A stretch of 64,000 nucleotides of DNA from Microbacter sp049976245. Lineage in GTDB: Bacteria > Bacteroidota > Bacteroidia > Bacteroidales > Paludibacteraceae. The stretch covers positions 1-64,000 of the forward strand of contig JBMFIQ010000005.1 of NCBI GenBank assembly GCA_049976245.1. The letters run 5' to 3'. The first letter of the stretch is position 1; the number at the start of each line of letters is the position of its first letter. The notes beneath the pieces are model-generated. The model was not told where the DNA came from. It was given only the letters and a program-made list of their open reading frames with translations, and did no database searches. Position numbers and translations under genes: made by a program. Below are positions 45,384 through 54,191 of the stretch, one piece after another.

Positions 45384-45941
45384 TTAAGCATTACCCGAAA
45401 AAAATCGATCTGAAAATTTACCTTCAAAATTTTTGTAAAACGATTGAATCAAAAGCAAATCAGCATCAACATTGCCTGTAGGAACAAATATTTGACCAAT
45501 TCCCATTGTTTTTGTTTTGTAATCTATAAAAGCCAATGCGATAGGAACTTGAGCCTTTAAGGCAATGAAATAGAAGCCTTTCTTCCACTCTTTGGTGAAT
45601 TTCCGAGTTCCTTCAGGGGCAATGGCTAAACGAAAAGAAGATTTGCGGCGAAACCATGCCGTCATGGTTTCAGTTAATGATGTTTTGTGTTTTCGATCAA
45701 CCGGAATACCACCTAATCTATTCATTAACAATGACATAGGGAAATAAAACCATTCTTTTTTCATTAAAAAATGTGAATGCAAATTCAAAGCATACCCAAA
45801 GAGCAAGCCCCAAATAAAGTCCCAATTGCTGGTGTGCGGAGCCATACAAATGACACATTTTTCAGGAATAGCCATTTCATCAAGCCATTTCCATCCGTTG
45901 ATTCTTAAAATGATGCGACTGAAATGAATCATCATATTCAT
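45384..45941 (-). CDS. PlsC-like acyltransferase
   Basis: A 185-residue acyltransferase of the 1-acyl-glycerol-3-phosphate family. The HX4D motif is HTSNWD, and PEGTRKF is the second motif. It is shorter than typical PlsC and may acylate another lipid. The longer frame to 45965 begins with TTG; ATG at 45941 is preferred. The gene is divergent from mtgA. Confidence 0.8.
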   Translation of the reverse strand: MNMMIHFSRIILRINGWKWLDEMAIPEKCVICMAPHTSNWDFIWGLLFGYALNLHSHFLMKKEWFYFPMSLLMNRLGGIPVDRKHKTSLTETMTAWFRRKSSFRLAIAPEGTRKFTKEWKKGFYFIALKAQVPIALAFIDYKTKTMGIGQIFVPTGNVDADLLLIQSFYKNFEGKFSDRFFSGNA

Positions 45942-46042
45942 GGATTTTGAATGCAAAGTTAGCAAATTAAATATGAACCGCCTAACAAAACATAAATCGG
46001 GCCGGCAGAAACAAAAACAGGCTGAAAATAAACAAAATTTAT

Positions 46043-46050
46043 TACCTTTG
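46043..46050 (+). promoter_or_regulatory. -7 box upstream of mtgA
   Basis: TACCTTTG, exact match to the -7 box; no clear -33. It would give mtgA a leader of about 130 bases. That leader contains a 10-codon ORF (MDLLSLCLRR, 46074-46106) and a hairpin GTCTC-7-GAGAC (46084-46100) overlapping it. Confidence 0.5.
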
Positions 46051-46185
46051 TGTTGTGCATTTTTAAGAAAGCATGGACTTGTTGTCTCTTTGTTTGAGAC
46101 GTTGAGAGAGAATCAATCCAAGAAAAAAGTTCCATCGGACCTTTTACAAATAAATAATAGACAGATGATTATTTTACATTGAACG

Positions 46186-46881
46186 ATGAGCAAACCCTTG
46201 AAAAAAGTTTGGCATATTCTGCTGAAAATAGTACTCTTTTTCTTTCTGTTTTCAATCTTTTCAGTCATTGTCTATCGCTTTGTTCCGGTGTTTATTACTC
46301 CTTTAATGATTGTGCGCTCAGCCGACAAAATTATTCACGGGCAAAAGCCTGTTATTGACAAGAAATGGGTACCGCTTTCAAAAATTTCACCCAACATGGT
46401 TCAGGCTGTCGTTGCATCTGAAGACAATTTATTCATGGAACATTTTGGCTTTGATGAAAAAGCCATTGAAGAAGCCTTTGAACATAATGAAAGAAGCAAA
46501 CGCATCCGTGGCGGAAGCACCATTTCGCAGCAAACCGCAAAGAATGTCTTTCTTCTACCCGATCGTTCGTATGTCAGAAAAGCCGTAGAAGCCTATTTTA
46601 CGCTGTTGATAGAAACATTTTGGGGCAAAGAACGCATCATGGAAGTCTATTTAAATGTCATTGAAACAGGCGATGGCATGTATGGAGTAGAAGTAGCGGC
46701 AGAACGTTATTTTCATTGTCATGCTTCTCAGTTAACCCGTCCTCAGGCTGTTTTAATAGCAGTGGCATTGCCCAATCCCAGACGATTTGATCCTGCTCAT
46801 CCTTCATCTTATTTATTGAAAAGAGAGGCTAAAATATTAAACTTGATGAACAAAATTCCGAAAGTATCATTTGAAAAATAA
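46186..46881 (+). CDS. mtgA: Monofunctional peptidoglycan glycosyltransferase
   Basis: Family 51 glycosyltransferase polymerising lipid II, 231 residues. One N-terminal membrane anchor (ILLKIVLFFFLFSIFSVIVY) precedes the catalytic domain with ASEDNLFMEHFGF, the RGGSTISQQTAKN motif and the ERIMEVYLN motif. There is no transpeptidase domain. It is followed by lipB after 5 bases, so the two are co-transcribed. Confidence 0.93.
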   Translation: MSKPLKKVWHILLKIVLFFFLFSIFSVIVYRFVPVFITPLMIVRSADKIIHGQKPVIDKKWVPLSKISPNMVQAVVASEDNLFMEHFGFDEKAIEEAFEHNERSKRIRGGSTISQQTAKNVFLLPDRSYVRKAVEAYFTLLIETFWGKERIMEVYLNVIETGDGMYGVEVAAERYFHCHASQLTRPQAVLIAVALPNPRRFDPAHPSSYLLKREAKILNLMNKIPKVSFEK

Positions 46882-46886
46882 TTCGT

Positions 46887-47576
46887 ATGCATTCACAACC
46901 AACCCTCGATATCATTGACTGGGATCTGATTTCCTACAAAACGGCATGGGAGCGTCAGGAAGAGTTATTTAACAAAACAATTGAACAAAAATTACACGGA
47001 TTGCCAACTTCCAATGTATTGATTTTTTGTCAACATCCACATGTTTTTACCTTAGGAAAACATGGAGAAGCACAAAATTTGTTGATCAATCCTTCAGTAT
47101 TATCATCCATTCAGGCCGAATATTTTCAAACCGATCGTGGTGGAGACATCACATATCACGGACCGGGACAATTGGTCGGTTATCCGATTTTTGATTTAGA
47201 TTCCTTTCAACTTGGACTTAAACCGTTTATTTTCAAGATGGAAGAGGCAATCATTGACGTTTTGTCACAATATGACATCAAAGCTGAACGAATGCCCAAA
47301 GCAACAGGGGTTTGGATTGATACGGACAAACCCGACAGAAGCAGAAAAATATGTGCCATTGGCGTGAAAAGCAGTCATTTTGTAACAATGCACGGATTTG
47401 CATTAAACGTTTCGACTGACCTGAATTACTTTTCCTACATTCATCCCTGTGGATTTGTCGATAAAGGCGTTACTTCAATGGAAAAAGAAATTGGCGAAAA
47501 AATTCCCATGGAAGATGTTAAATTAAAAATCGCATCTTCTTTTAGAAAATATTTTGTGCATCATTCCGTTCTTTAA
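46887..47576 (+). CDS. lipB: Octanoyl-[ACP]:protein octanoyltransferase
   Basis: Transfers octanoate to lipoyl domains, 229 residues. The DRGGDITYHGPGQLVGYP motif and the Lys-Cys catalytic pair (KICAIGVK and HPCGFVDKGVTS) are present. lipA is not in the window. It starts 5 bases after mtgA. Confidence 0.93.
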   Translation: MHSQPTLDIIDWDLISYKTAWERQEELFNKTIEQKLHGLPTSNVLIFCQHPHVFTLGKHGEAQNLLINPSVLSSIQAEYFQTDRGGDITYHGPGQLVGYPIFDLDSFQLGLKPFIFKMEEAIIDVLSQYDIKAERMPKATGVWIDTDKPDRSRKICAIGVKSSHFVTMHGFALNVSTDLNYFSYIHPCGFVDKGVTSMEKEIGEKIPMEDVKLKIASSFRKYFVHHSVL

Positions 47577-47694
47577 TCATTCTGTGCTTCATTGAGAAGC
47601 ATGACGAGAAGAGCTTTGGGGTTTGCATGATTGTTTCATTTCGCTGCACATACCACAAAAAGTTCGCTGTTTTGATTGAATCACTCTTCATTGT

Positions 47695-47785
47695 ATGAAA
47701 CATGCCATAAAAACGCTTATGCTCAAGAGAATGACTGTTTGGCGAGTTTCATACATCCATAGCGTTAAAAAATTAAAATAGACGT
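47695..47785 (+). promoter_or_regulatory. Leader element copy G, upstream of porQ
   Basis: A 91-nt copy ending in TAGACGT before the porQ ATG. The inner stem CATAA/TTATG is kept, but the outer GAG arm has changed to ATG. The 22-codon ORF is broken early by a one-base deletion; the remaining codons (AYAQENDCLASFIHP, TAG) still read in the other frame. TTTG-N18-TAGCGTTA is present. A near-match to the -7 box, GAGCTTTG, lies at 47611-47618. Confidence 0.75.
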
Positions 47786-48808
47786 ATGAAAAACAAACGC
47801 TTTGTTCTTATTTCTCTCATTTTATTCACGTTATGGCACTTGAAGGCTCAAACGGGAAACGCAGTGTATTCCTTTCTTGATCTTCCGGCATCGGCTCATC
47901 TCGCTGCCATGGGAGGTACCAATGTTTCATTATCCAACATGGATGTCAATTTCGCCTTCAACAATCCGGCTTTGCTAAATCAAGACACCAAAAATACTCT
48001 GGGATTGAATTACACCTCCTATTTGGCAGGCATTGGTTTTGGATCAGCCATCTACGGATTTAATATGGGAGAACAAAACTTTTGGGCTATTGGCATTCGT
48101 TTTGTCAATTATGGTCAATTTCAGGCCTATTCAGAAGTAAATCAATCACAAGGAACATTTACCGCTCAAGATTATGCCTTAAACGTTATTTATGCTCGTC
48201 AATTGAATGATCAGTGGAACATTGGCATTGCATTTCAACCTATTTATTCACATTATGATGTTTACAGCAGTTTGGGATTGTCTTCCAATGTGGGCATTCA
48301 TTTTCATGACGACAACAGTTTGATTGCTTTTGGTGTTGTGGCCAAAAATATCGGTACCCAAATCACATCGTTTGATGCCGTGAACGGCTCTTCGACAAAA
48401 GAAGCGCTGCCCTTCGTAATTGAATGCGGTTTCACCAAGAAGTTTGAACATGCTCCCATTCAATTCACTTTAACAGGAACCAACCTACAAAAATGGAATT
48501 TAAATTATTCGTCAAACACCATGAATGTAAGTACAAAAGTATCATTCGCGAATATGTTGATGCGTCATTTACTTTTTGCGGTCGATTTGGTGCCTAATGA
48601 CCATTTCTATTTGTCTTTCTCCTACAATAACCGCAGAGCCAATGAATTAAACATTGCCAATACCCGTTCTCTGTCGGGCTTTTCAGGAGGGATCGGATTC
48701 AACATTTCGCATGTTCAAATTGGTTTTGCCGTTGCTGAATATCAAATCGGAAATTTAACTTATCATTTTTCACTCTCCACCCATTTGAGTAATTTTGGAA
48801 TTCAATAA
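47786..48808 (+). CDS. porQ: PorQ-like outer-membrane protein (type IX secretion)
   Basis: A 340-residue beta-barrel protein of the PorV/PorQ family with a signal peptide (MKNKRFVLISLILFTLWHLKA, then Q). The mature start YSFLDLPASAHLAAMGGTNVS is typical of PorQ. In Porphyromonas gingivalis PorQ is part of the type IX secretion outer-membrane apparatus. No other por genes or gingipain-type C-terminal domains were found in this window. The position next to cmk agrees with related genomes as I recall them. Confidence 0.82.
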   Translation: MKNKRFVLISLILFTLWHLKAQTGNAVYSFLDLPASAHLAAMGGTNVSLSNMDVNFAFNNPALLNQDTKNTLGLNYTSYLAGIGFGSAIYGFNMGEQNFWAIGIRFVNYGQFQAYSEVNQSQGTFTAQDYALNVIYARQLNDQWNIGIAFQPIYSHYDVYSSLGLSSNVGIHFHDDNSLIAFGVVAKNIGTQITSFDAVNGSSTKEALPFVIECGFTKKFEHAPIQFTLTGTNLQKWNLNYSSNTMNVSTKVSFANMLMRHLLFAVDLVPNDHFYLSFSYNNRRANELNIANTRSLSGFSGGIGFNISHVQIGFAVAEYQIGNLTYHFSLSTHLSNFGIQ

Positions 48809-48827
48809 ACGTTTATTTTCAATATTC

Positions 48828-49550
48828 ATGTCAAACTTAAAAAAAATCATTGTTGCCATTGATGGATATTCTTCATGCGGAAAAAGTACCATTGCCAAAG
48901 AATTGGCCAAAAAAGTAGGTTACATCTATGTGGACAGCGGCGCAATGTACAGAGCAGTTGCTTTATATTGTATTGAAAATCATATTATTAAAAACAACGA
49001 AGTGGATATTGAAAAATTAAAAACTCAATTACCTTTACTGCAAATTGAATTTCGAACCAACACAGACGATGGCACATCACAAACATATCTCAACGGGCAA
49101 AATGTAGAACAAAAAATTCGTTCGCTTCAGGTGGCTGAAACTGCCAGTCAAATCAGCACCATTCCTTTTGTTCGCCAAGCAATGGTAAATCTTCAACAAC
49201 AACTCGGGCAATCAAAGGGCATCGTGATGGACGGTCGTGATATCGGGACGGTTGTTTTTCCCGATGCAGAGTTAAAAATTTTTGTAACGGCTTCTCCTTC
49301 CATCAGGGCAGAACGACGTTTCAACGAATTGAAAGCGCTTCGTAAATCCATCACTTTGGACGAAGTGATGAAAAACGTAGAAGAGAGAGATCTTCGAGAT
49401 ACTCATCGGACTATCAGTCCATTGCAAAAAGCAGACGATGCAATTATTCTCGATAACAGCAACATGACAAAGGATGAACAGATGCAATGGGTTCTCAATG
49501 CTTTTGAAAAAGCCTTGAAAAATCACCATCAAACAACAAGTCCAACCTAA
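48828..49550 (+). CDS. cmk: Cytidylate kinase
   Basis: Phosphorylates CMP and dCMP, 240 residues. The P-loop is DGYSSCGKSTIAK near residue 12; VDSGAMYRAVALY and the GRDIGTVVFPDA motif match the family. The frame can be extended to 48795, overlapping porQ, but ATG at 48828 gives the usual start. It is probably co-transcribed with porQ and followed by a terminator. Confidence 0.93.
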   Translation: MSNLKKIIVAIDGYSSCGKSTIAKELAKKVGYIYVDSGAMYRAVALYCIENHIIKNNEVDIEKLKTQLPLLQIEFRTNTDDGTSQTYLNGQNVEQKIRSLQVAETASQISTIPFVRQAMVNLQQQLGQSKGIVMDGRDIGTVVFPDAELKIFVTASPSIRAERRFNELKALRKSITLDEVMKNVEERDLRDTHRTISPLQKADDAIILDNSNMTKDEQMQWVLNAFEKALKNHHQTTSPT

Positions 49551-49561
49551 TTGCAAACATC

Positions 49562-49583
49562 CATTGACTCGGCTAAGTCAATG
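49562..49583. terminator. Hairpin between cmk and the solute-binding gene
   Basis: CATTGACT-CGGCTA-AGTCAATG is a perfect 8-bp stem at the meeting of two convergent genes. T-runs are weak on both sides, so it is a probable bidirectional terminator only by position and symmetry. Confidence 0.55.
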
Positions 49584-50402
49584 ATAATATTTGTTGTACA
49601 ATTGATGAAATGCATTCGATTTTTCAAATGTTACCAACCATTGATTGATTAACGAATCAAGTTTTGGAGTTTGTGGATTTAACCCCCACCCTTGTAATTG
49701 TGAGAAGCCCATTGGAAGCGACACATCAATGTTCGTAAAACGTTTTGCAAAAAATTTCGCCACTCGTTCATCTGCAATCGTGTACGGAATGGATCCTTTA
49801 GCAACCAATAAAATTAATTCTTCCGGATCGTACACACGCATTTGATTGATGTAAATCGTATCGCTCATTTCATGAGCTAAATGCCTGATCAATTGAATAT
49901 AATAAGAATTTTGAGGCACTGAAATCTGTTTTTCTTTCAAATCCAATTGATTAGTAATCAGATTATTGTCTTTTAAATTTTTATGCTGAACAAGAACCGC
50001 TCTTGAAGTAAATATGGGATAAGAAATCAAAATTGATTTTTTAGTTTCCGAGGTCAATGGAATGTTTTGAGCAATCAAATCCACTTTTCCATCCAAAAGT
50101 TCTTGAATGGCCTCTTGAAAAGATTGAACACGAATAAATTTAGGTTTTACATGTAAAGCACTATCACATAAATATTTGACTAATTCATACTGAAAACCGG
50201 CCAATGAGTCTCCACGATACATGTAATCGATCTGATTCATGTTGATGGCTACACGAAGTTCTTTTTTTGCCCTGATTTCGTTCAAATCTCTCACGCCAAA
50301 TGAAAGCGGGAACATATAAATCATCAAAAAGCCTACGCTCAAAATCAGCGCATCTAAAATGAGCAACCTGCGTTCAATATTTTTTACCGAGAACCCTTTC
50401 AT
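49578..50402 (-). CDS. Solute-binding-protein-like (SBP3 fold) protein
   Basis: A 274-residue protein with one N-terminal hydrophobic segment (LILSVGFLMIYMFPLSFGV) and a periplasmic amino-acid-binding-type domain (ELRVAINMNQIDYMYRGDSL, DGKVDLIAQNIPLT). It resembles the N-terminal domain of MltF but lacks the lytic transglycosylase part. No ABC permease adjoins. It starts 3 bases after the parC stop and is probably co-transcribed. The ligand is unknown. Confidence 0.75.
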   Translation of the reverse strand: MKGFSVKNIERRLLILDALILSVGFLMIYMFPLSFGVRDLNEIRAKKELRVAINMNQIDYMYRGDSLAGFQYELVKYLCDSALHVKPKFIRVQSFQEAIQELLDGKVDLIAQNIPLTSETKKSILISYPIFTSRAVLVQHKNLKDNNLITNQLDLKEKQISVPQNSYYIQLIRHLAHEMSDTIYINQMRVYDPEELILLVAKGSIPYTIADERVAKFFAKRFTNIDVSLPMGFSQLQGWGLNPQTPKLDSLINQWLVTFEKSNAFHQLYNKYYH

Positions 50403-50405
50403 TGT

Positions 50406-53174
50406 CTAAAAAAGAGATGTTTGCCCCACTATATCGTCCAATGTCAGTTTTTTGTTCGTAGTTTCCTGTTCTGGACTTTCCGTATTTTCAATCACAGCAT
50501 CATTCAGTTCTGTTGATTCTTCATTGACATCCATATCGTCGATCAATTCTTCGTCGTTCGATGGCTCATTGAAATCATCAAATTCACTATTCATCGTTTT
50601 AGGTTCAAGTTCTTTGATTCCTATCAAAACATTATTGATCAATCGTTTGCCTCTTGCCTTGCAACTTTTTACTCCAACAAATTCATCAGCATCAATCACA
50701 ATGGGTTCTTTATCTTTTTGTTCGCCTTCCAACTGCAGTTCAAAACGAGGAAATTCTTCACCGGACAAGTGAATCAAATATGAAGAGGCATTTTCACCCA
50801 AAAGGGAAACGGGTTTAGAAGTCGGTTCAAGCGTAAAACGCTTGAGATAAGGAAATCCCTGATCGGCGTCAAAAAAGACAAGAGACCAGATTTTATCTTT
50901 GTCAAACTGTTCAATCACCAAAATATCAGGATTAAAATGATTGCTCAAATCGATGTTGGTCGTATAATATTCTCCATTCTTTGAAATGACTAAAATAAGA
51001 CTATCGCTCTGAAATTCACCAAGATATTCACCACGTTGATCATAATTCAATCGTAAAACATCGTGATCGAACCAGACGTCACGACCACCCAAAGTAGAAG
51101 CACCTTTTTGTTTTAATTGTACTTTCAGAATGTCATTTTTGGTCAACAGGTTACCAATGGATTGACGTCCTTTGATTGCAATGTCACTAAAGTCTTTTTC
51201 AAAGACCAAATTTTTAAGACGTGGTTTGGGTTTCAAGGCAACTCGAATCACTTCAGCTTCTCCATTTGGGTTCGCACTAAAATAGAGAATCCTTGAATTT
51301 TCTTTTCCTTGCGTCAAATCATATTCCTTATCCCGAGTGACTCCAACCACGGCAAAACGCTTCATGTAGTTAGCTCCACCCCGACCGTTTCGATAAACAA
51401 CATTGTAAATGGTCCTTTTATCGTTTTTCTTGAAAAGAGAAATAAATAAGATATTCTTGCCAACAAATAACTTGTCGGCCACCCGAACCACTTTAAATCG
51501 TCCGTCTTTGAAAAAGATGATCACATCGTCCATATCAGAACAATTACATAAATAAGTATCTTTTTTAAGCCCGGTTCCGATGAATCCTTCGTCGTAATTC
51601 ACATAAAGTTTTTCGTTAGCTTCGACCACTTTGGCGGCTTCAATGGTTTCAAAATTTCTAATTTCGGTGTGTCGTTGATGATGGCTACCATATTTATCTT
51701 TGAGCATCTGATACCATTCAATGGTATATGGCACAAGATTATTTATATGATATTCAATGTTTTGTAACCTTTTTTGGATAGCCAGCATTTCTTCCTCCGC
51801 TTTTTCGACGCTGAATTTCAAAAAACGTTTTGTTTTGATTTCCAACAGACGCACCACATCATCGTTTGTGACTTCACGAACAAAAGAAGCTGAAAAAGGA
51901 AGCAACCGATTGATAACGTGTTGAATTGCTTCATTCAACGTGAGGCTTTCCTCGAAAGCTTGATCTTTGTAAATGCGTTCCTGAATAAAAATCATTTCCA
52001 ACGAAGCAAAATGCAACGCTTCCAGCAATTCGGCTCGTTCAATTTCCAACTCCTGTTTTAGCAGTTCCTTAGTGTGATTTACACTATTAATCAATAGTTT
52101 ACTTACAGTAATGAAGTGAGGCTTATCGTCCTCAATGACACAACAGTTAGGCGAAATGCTTCGTTCACATTCGGTGAAAGCATAGAGCGCATCGATGGTT
52201 TTATCCGACGAAACACCCGGCTGCAAATAAATCACGATTTCTGCTTTTTGAGCAGTATTGTCATCAACTTTCCGAATTTTTATTTTGCCTTTATCATTGG
52301 CTTTGAGGATCGATTCAATCAATTTTCCCGTGTTGGTACCAAAAGGAATTTCGGTAATGACCAAAGTTTTATTGTCAACTTTTTGAATTTTGGCACGAAC
52401 TCTGACATTTCCGCCTCTTTCTCCGTCGTTATAACGTGAAACATCTACATAACCACCTGTTTGAAAATCAGGATACAATGTAAAAGGTTCATTGTTTAAA
52501 TAAGCAATGGCAGCATCAATGATTTCATTGAAATTGTGAGGCAAAATTTTCACATTCAACCCCACGGCAATCCCTTCAACACCTTGAGCCAACAACAAAG
52601 GAAATTTAGCCGGCAACGAAACCGGTTCTTTATTACGTCCGTCATAAGACAATTTCCAAATGGTTGTTTTGGGATTGAACAAGACATCGAGCGCAAATTT
52701 TGAAAGTCGTGCTTCAATGTATCGTGGAGCCGCAGCTCCATCACCAGTTAAAATATTTCCCCAATTTCCCTGACAATCAATCAGTAAGTCCTTTTGACCC
52801 AATTGCACCAAGGCGTCTCCGATGGAGGCATCACCGTGAGGATGAAACTGCATGGTATGCCCCACAATGTTTGCTACCTTGTTGTAACGCCCGTCATCCA
52901 TTCGTTTCATTGAATGGAGAATGCGTCGTTGAACCGGTTTCAAGCCATCGTAAATATGCGGAACAGCGCGTTCTAAAATGACATAAGAAGCATAATCAAG
53001 AAACCAGCTTTGATACATCCCCGAAAGATGATGTTTTACGGCATCGTCACTCAAATCGGGAATGGCATATTCCACATGGCCGGTTTTTAACAAATCCGAA
53101 TCATTCAAGTCATCCGATTTATTATTTAAATCTTTGTCATCAATCTCATCAGAAAAAATATCTTCGTTTTCCAT
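50406..53174 (-). CDS. parC: DNA topoisomerase IV subunit A
   Basis: A 922-residue type IIA topoisomerase subunit for chromosome decatenation. The N-terminus is acidic (about 1-30). The catalytic tyrosine is in AAPRYIEARL and the surrounding FHPHGDASIGDALVQLG is the form typical of Bacteroidota ParC. It differs clearly from gyrA in the same window and lacks the full GyrA box. The C-terminal tail is acidic. parE is not adjacent. Confidence 0.9.
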   Translation of the reverse strand: MENEDIFSDEIDDKDLNNKSDDLNDSDLLKTGHVEYAIPDLSDDAVKHHLSGMYQSWFLDYASYVILERAVPHIYDGLKPVQRRILHSMKRMDDGRYNKVANIVGHTMQFHPHGDASIGDALVQLGQKDLLIDCQGNWGNILTGDGAAAPRYIEARLSKFALDVLFNPKTTIWKLSYDGRNKEPVSLPAKFPLLLAQGVEGIAVGLNVKILPHNFNEIIDAAIAYLNNEPFTLYPDFQTGGYVDVSRYNDGERGGNVRVRAKIQKVDNKTLVITEIPFGTNTGKLIESILKANDKGKIKIRKVDDNTAQKAEIVIYLQPGVSSDKTIDALYAFTECERSISPNCCVIEDDKPHFITVSKLLINSVNHTKELLKQELEIERAELLEALHFASLEMIFIQERIYKDQAFEESLTLNEAIQHVINRLLPFSASFVREVTNDDVVRLLEIKTKRFLKFSVEKAEEEMLAIQKRLQNIEYHINNLVPYTIEWYQMLKDKYGSHHQRHTEIRNFETIEAAKVVEANEKLYVNYDEGFIGTGLKKDTYLCNCSDMDDVIIFFKDGRFKVVRVADKLFVGKNILFISLFKKNDKRTIYNVVYRNGRGGANYMKRFAVVGVTRDKEYDLTQGKENSRILYFSANPNGEAEVIRVALKPKPRLKNLVFEKDFSDIAIKGRQSIGNLLTKNDILKVQLKQKGASTLGGRDVWFDHDVLRLNYDQRGEYLGEFQSDSLILVISKNGEYYTTNIDLSNHFNPDILVIEQFDKDKIWSLVFFDADQGFPYLKRFTLEPTSKPVSLLGENASSYLIHLSGEEFPRFELQLEGEQKDKEPIVIDADEFVGVKSCKARGKRLINNVLIGIKELEPKTMNSEFDDFNEPSNDEELIDDMDVNEESTELNDAVIENTESPEQETTNKKLTLDDIVGQTSLF

Positions 53175-53207
53175 TATTTAAATCCTTATTCACTTGACAA
53201 ATTCACA

Positions 53208-54080
53208 TTAAACGAGAACCTTTAAATTATTATGTAAAACCTTTATTTCCAAACGTTTTCCCATTGTTCCGGGTTCTCCGTCAAAATGTACGTAGTCCGC
53301 ATGTTTGCGTTCAACAACGAGCGATTGACATTTAAATGTTTCCACATAACGCGTTTTATCTAATTGACGAACAAGCAAATGCAGGCTCAGTCTAGGCGCT
53401 TCGTAAATCGGAAACTCCGACATCACTACCACATCCAAAAGTCCGTCATCAATTGATGCATTTGGTGCAATGACAATGTTATTTCCCCATTGAGATGCAT
53501 TGGCAAAGGTGATTAAAAAAGCTTTTCGTTCAATCTCTTCTTTTCCGTCGATAATTAATTTATACCATTTCGATTTATAGTCAAAATATTGAAAAATCAC
53601 TTCTCCCATGTACACCATTGGACCGCGACGTCCCGATTCGGCAAACCGATTGGCAATGAAGGCATCATAACCGACTCCGGCTGTACAAAAAAAGGGGATG
53701 TCATTAATAAGACCACTGTCAATGGAGATTGCGTGAAATTTACGAATCCGTTTTAATGCAGCAGATGCCTGCAAAGGAATTTTCAAATGCAAAGCCAAAC
53801 CGTTGCCCGAACCTGAAGGAACAATGCCAAGCGGCACTTCGGTTCCTACCAAAGCCCGTCCTACTTCGTTGACCGTTCCGTCACCTCCTATAGCCACAAC
53901 CGCATCAAAACGTGCTTCAACAAATTGTCGTGCCTTATGAAAAGCATCGAGCGAAGCCGTTGTGTAATAAATATCAATATCAAACTCATTGTCCGGAAAA
54001 TATTTCTGAATGAGTTTGGGATATTGAGACTTTGAAATGATGCCTGATCTTGGATTGATAATAAATGCTATTTTTCTCAC
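53208..54080 (-). CDS. Diacylglycerol-kinase-family lipid kinase (YegS-like)
   Basis: A 290-residue lipid kinase with the DAGKc motif GGDGTVNEV near residue 65, the INPRSG N-terminal signature and VPSGSGNGLALHL. The substrate could be diacylglycerol or a sphingoid base, since Bacteroidales make sphingolipids; the sequence does not decide. The start codon is GTG, because no ATG precedes the conserved N-terminus. It lies 33 bases upstream of parC. Confidence 0.85.
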   Translation of the reverse strand: MRKIAFIINPRSGIISKSQYPKLIQKYFPDNEFDIDIYYTTASLDAFHKARQFVEARFDAVVAIGGDGTVNEVGRALVGTEVPLGIVPSGSGNGLALHLKIPLQASAALKRIRKFHAISIDSGLINDIPFFCTAGVGYDAFIANRFAESGRRGPMVYMGEVIFQYFDYKSKWYKLIIDGKEEIERKAFLITFANASQWGNNIVIAPNASIDDGLLDVVVMSEFPIYEAPRLSLHLLVRQLDKTRYVETFKCQSLVVERKHADYVHFDGEPGTMGKRLEIKVLHNNLKVLV

Positions 54081-54191
54081 AATATATTGTTATACAAATA
54101 TTTATTTACTTTTTCCTGATAAAAAACAAAACAATGCTTAGAAAAAGCGGTTAAAATAAATCAAATAAAAAAATGAGCTCCCAAAAGCAAA

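Noticed and set aside
45940..46182. 80-codon plus-strand ORF before mtgA
   Set aside because: No family resemblance, overlaps the acyltransferase start region and the mtgA leader and promoter.
47585..47601. TGCTTC/GAAGCA hairpin after lipB as a terminator
   Set aside because: Short stem with no T-run on the plus strand; kept out as unsupported.
111..47785. Leader element as a CRISPR, MITE or insertion-sequence remnant
   Set aside because: Copies are dispersed singly, have no terminal inverted repeats or evident target duplications, and always end at a start codon.
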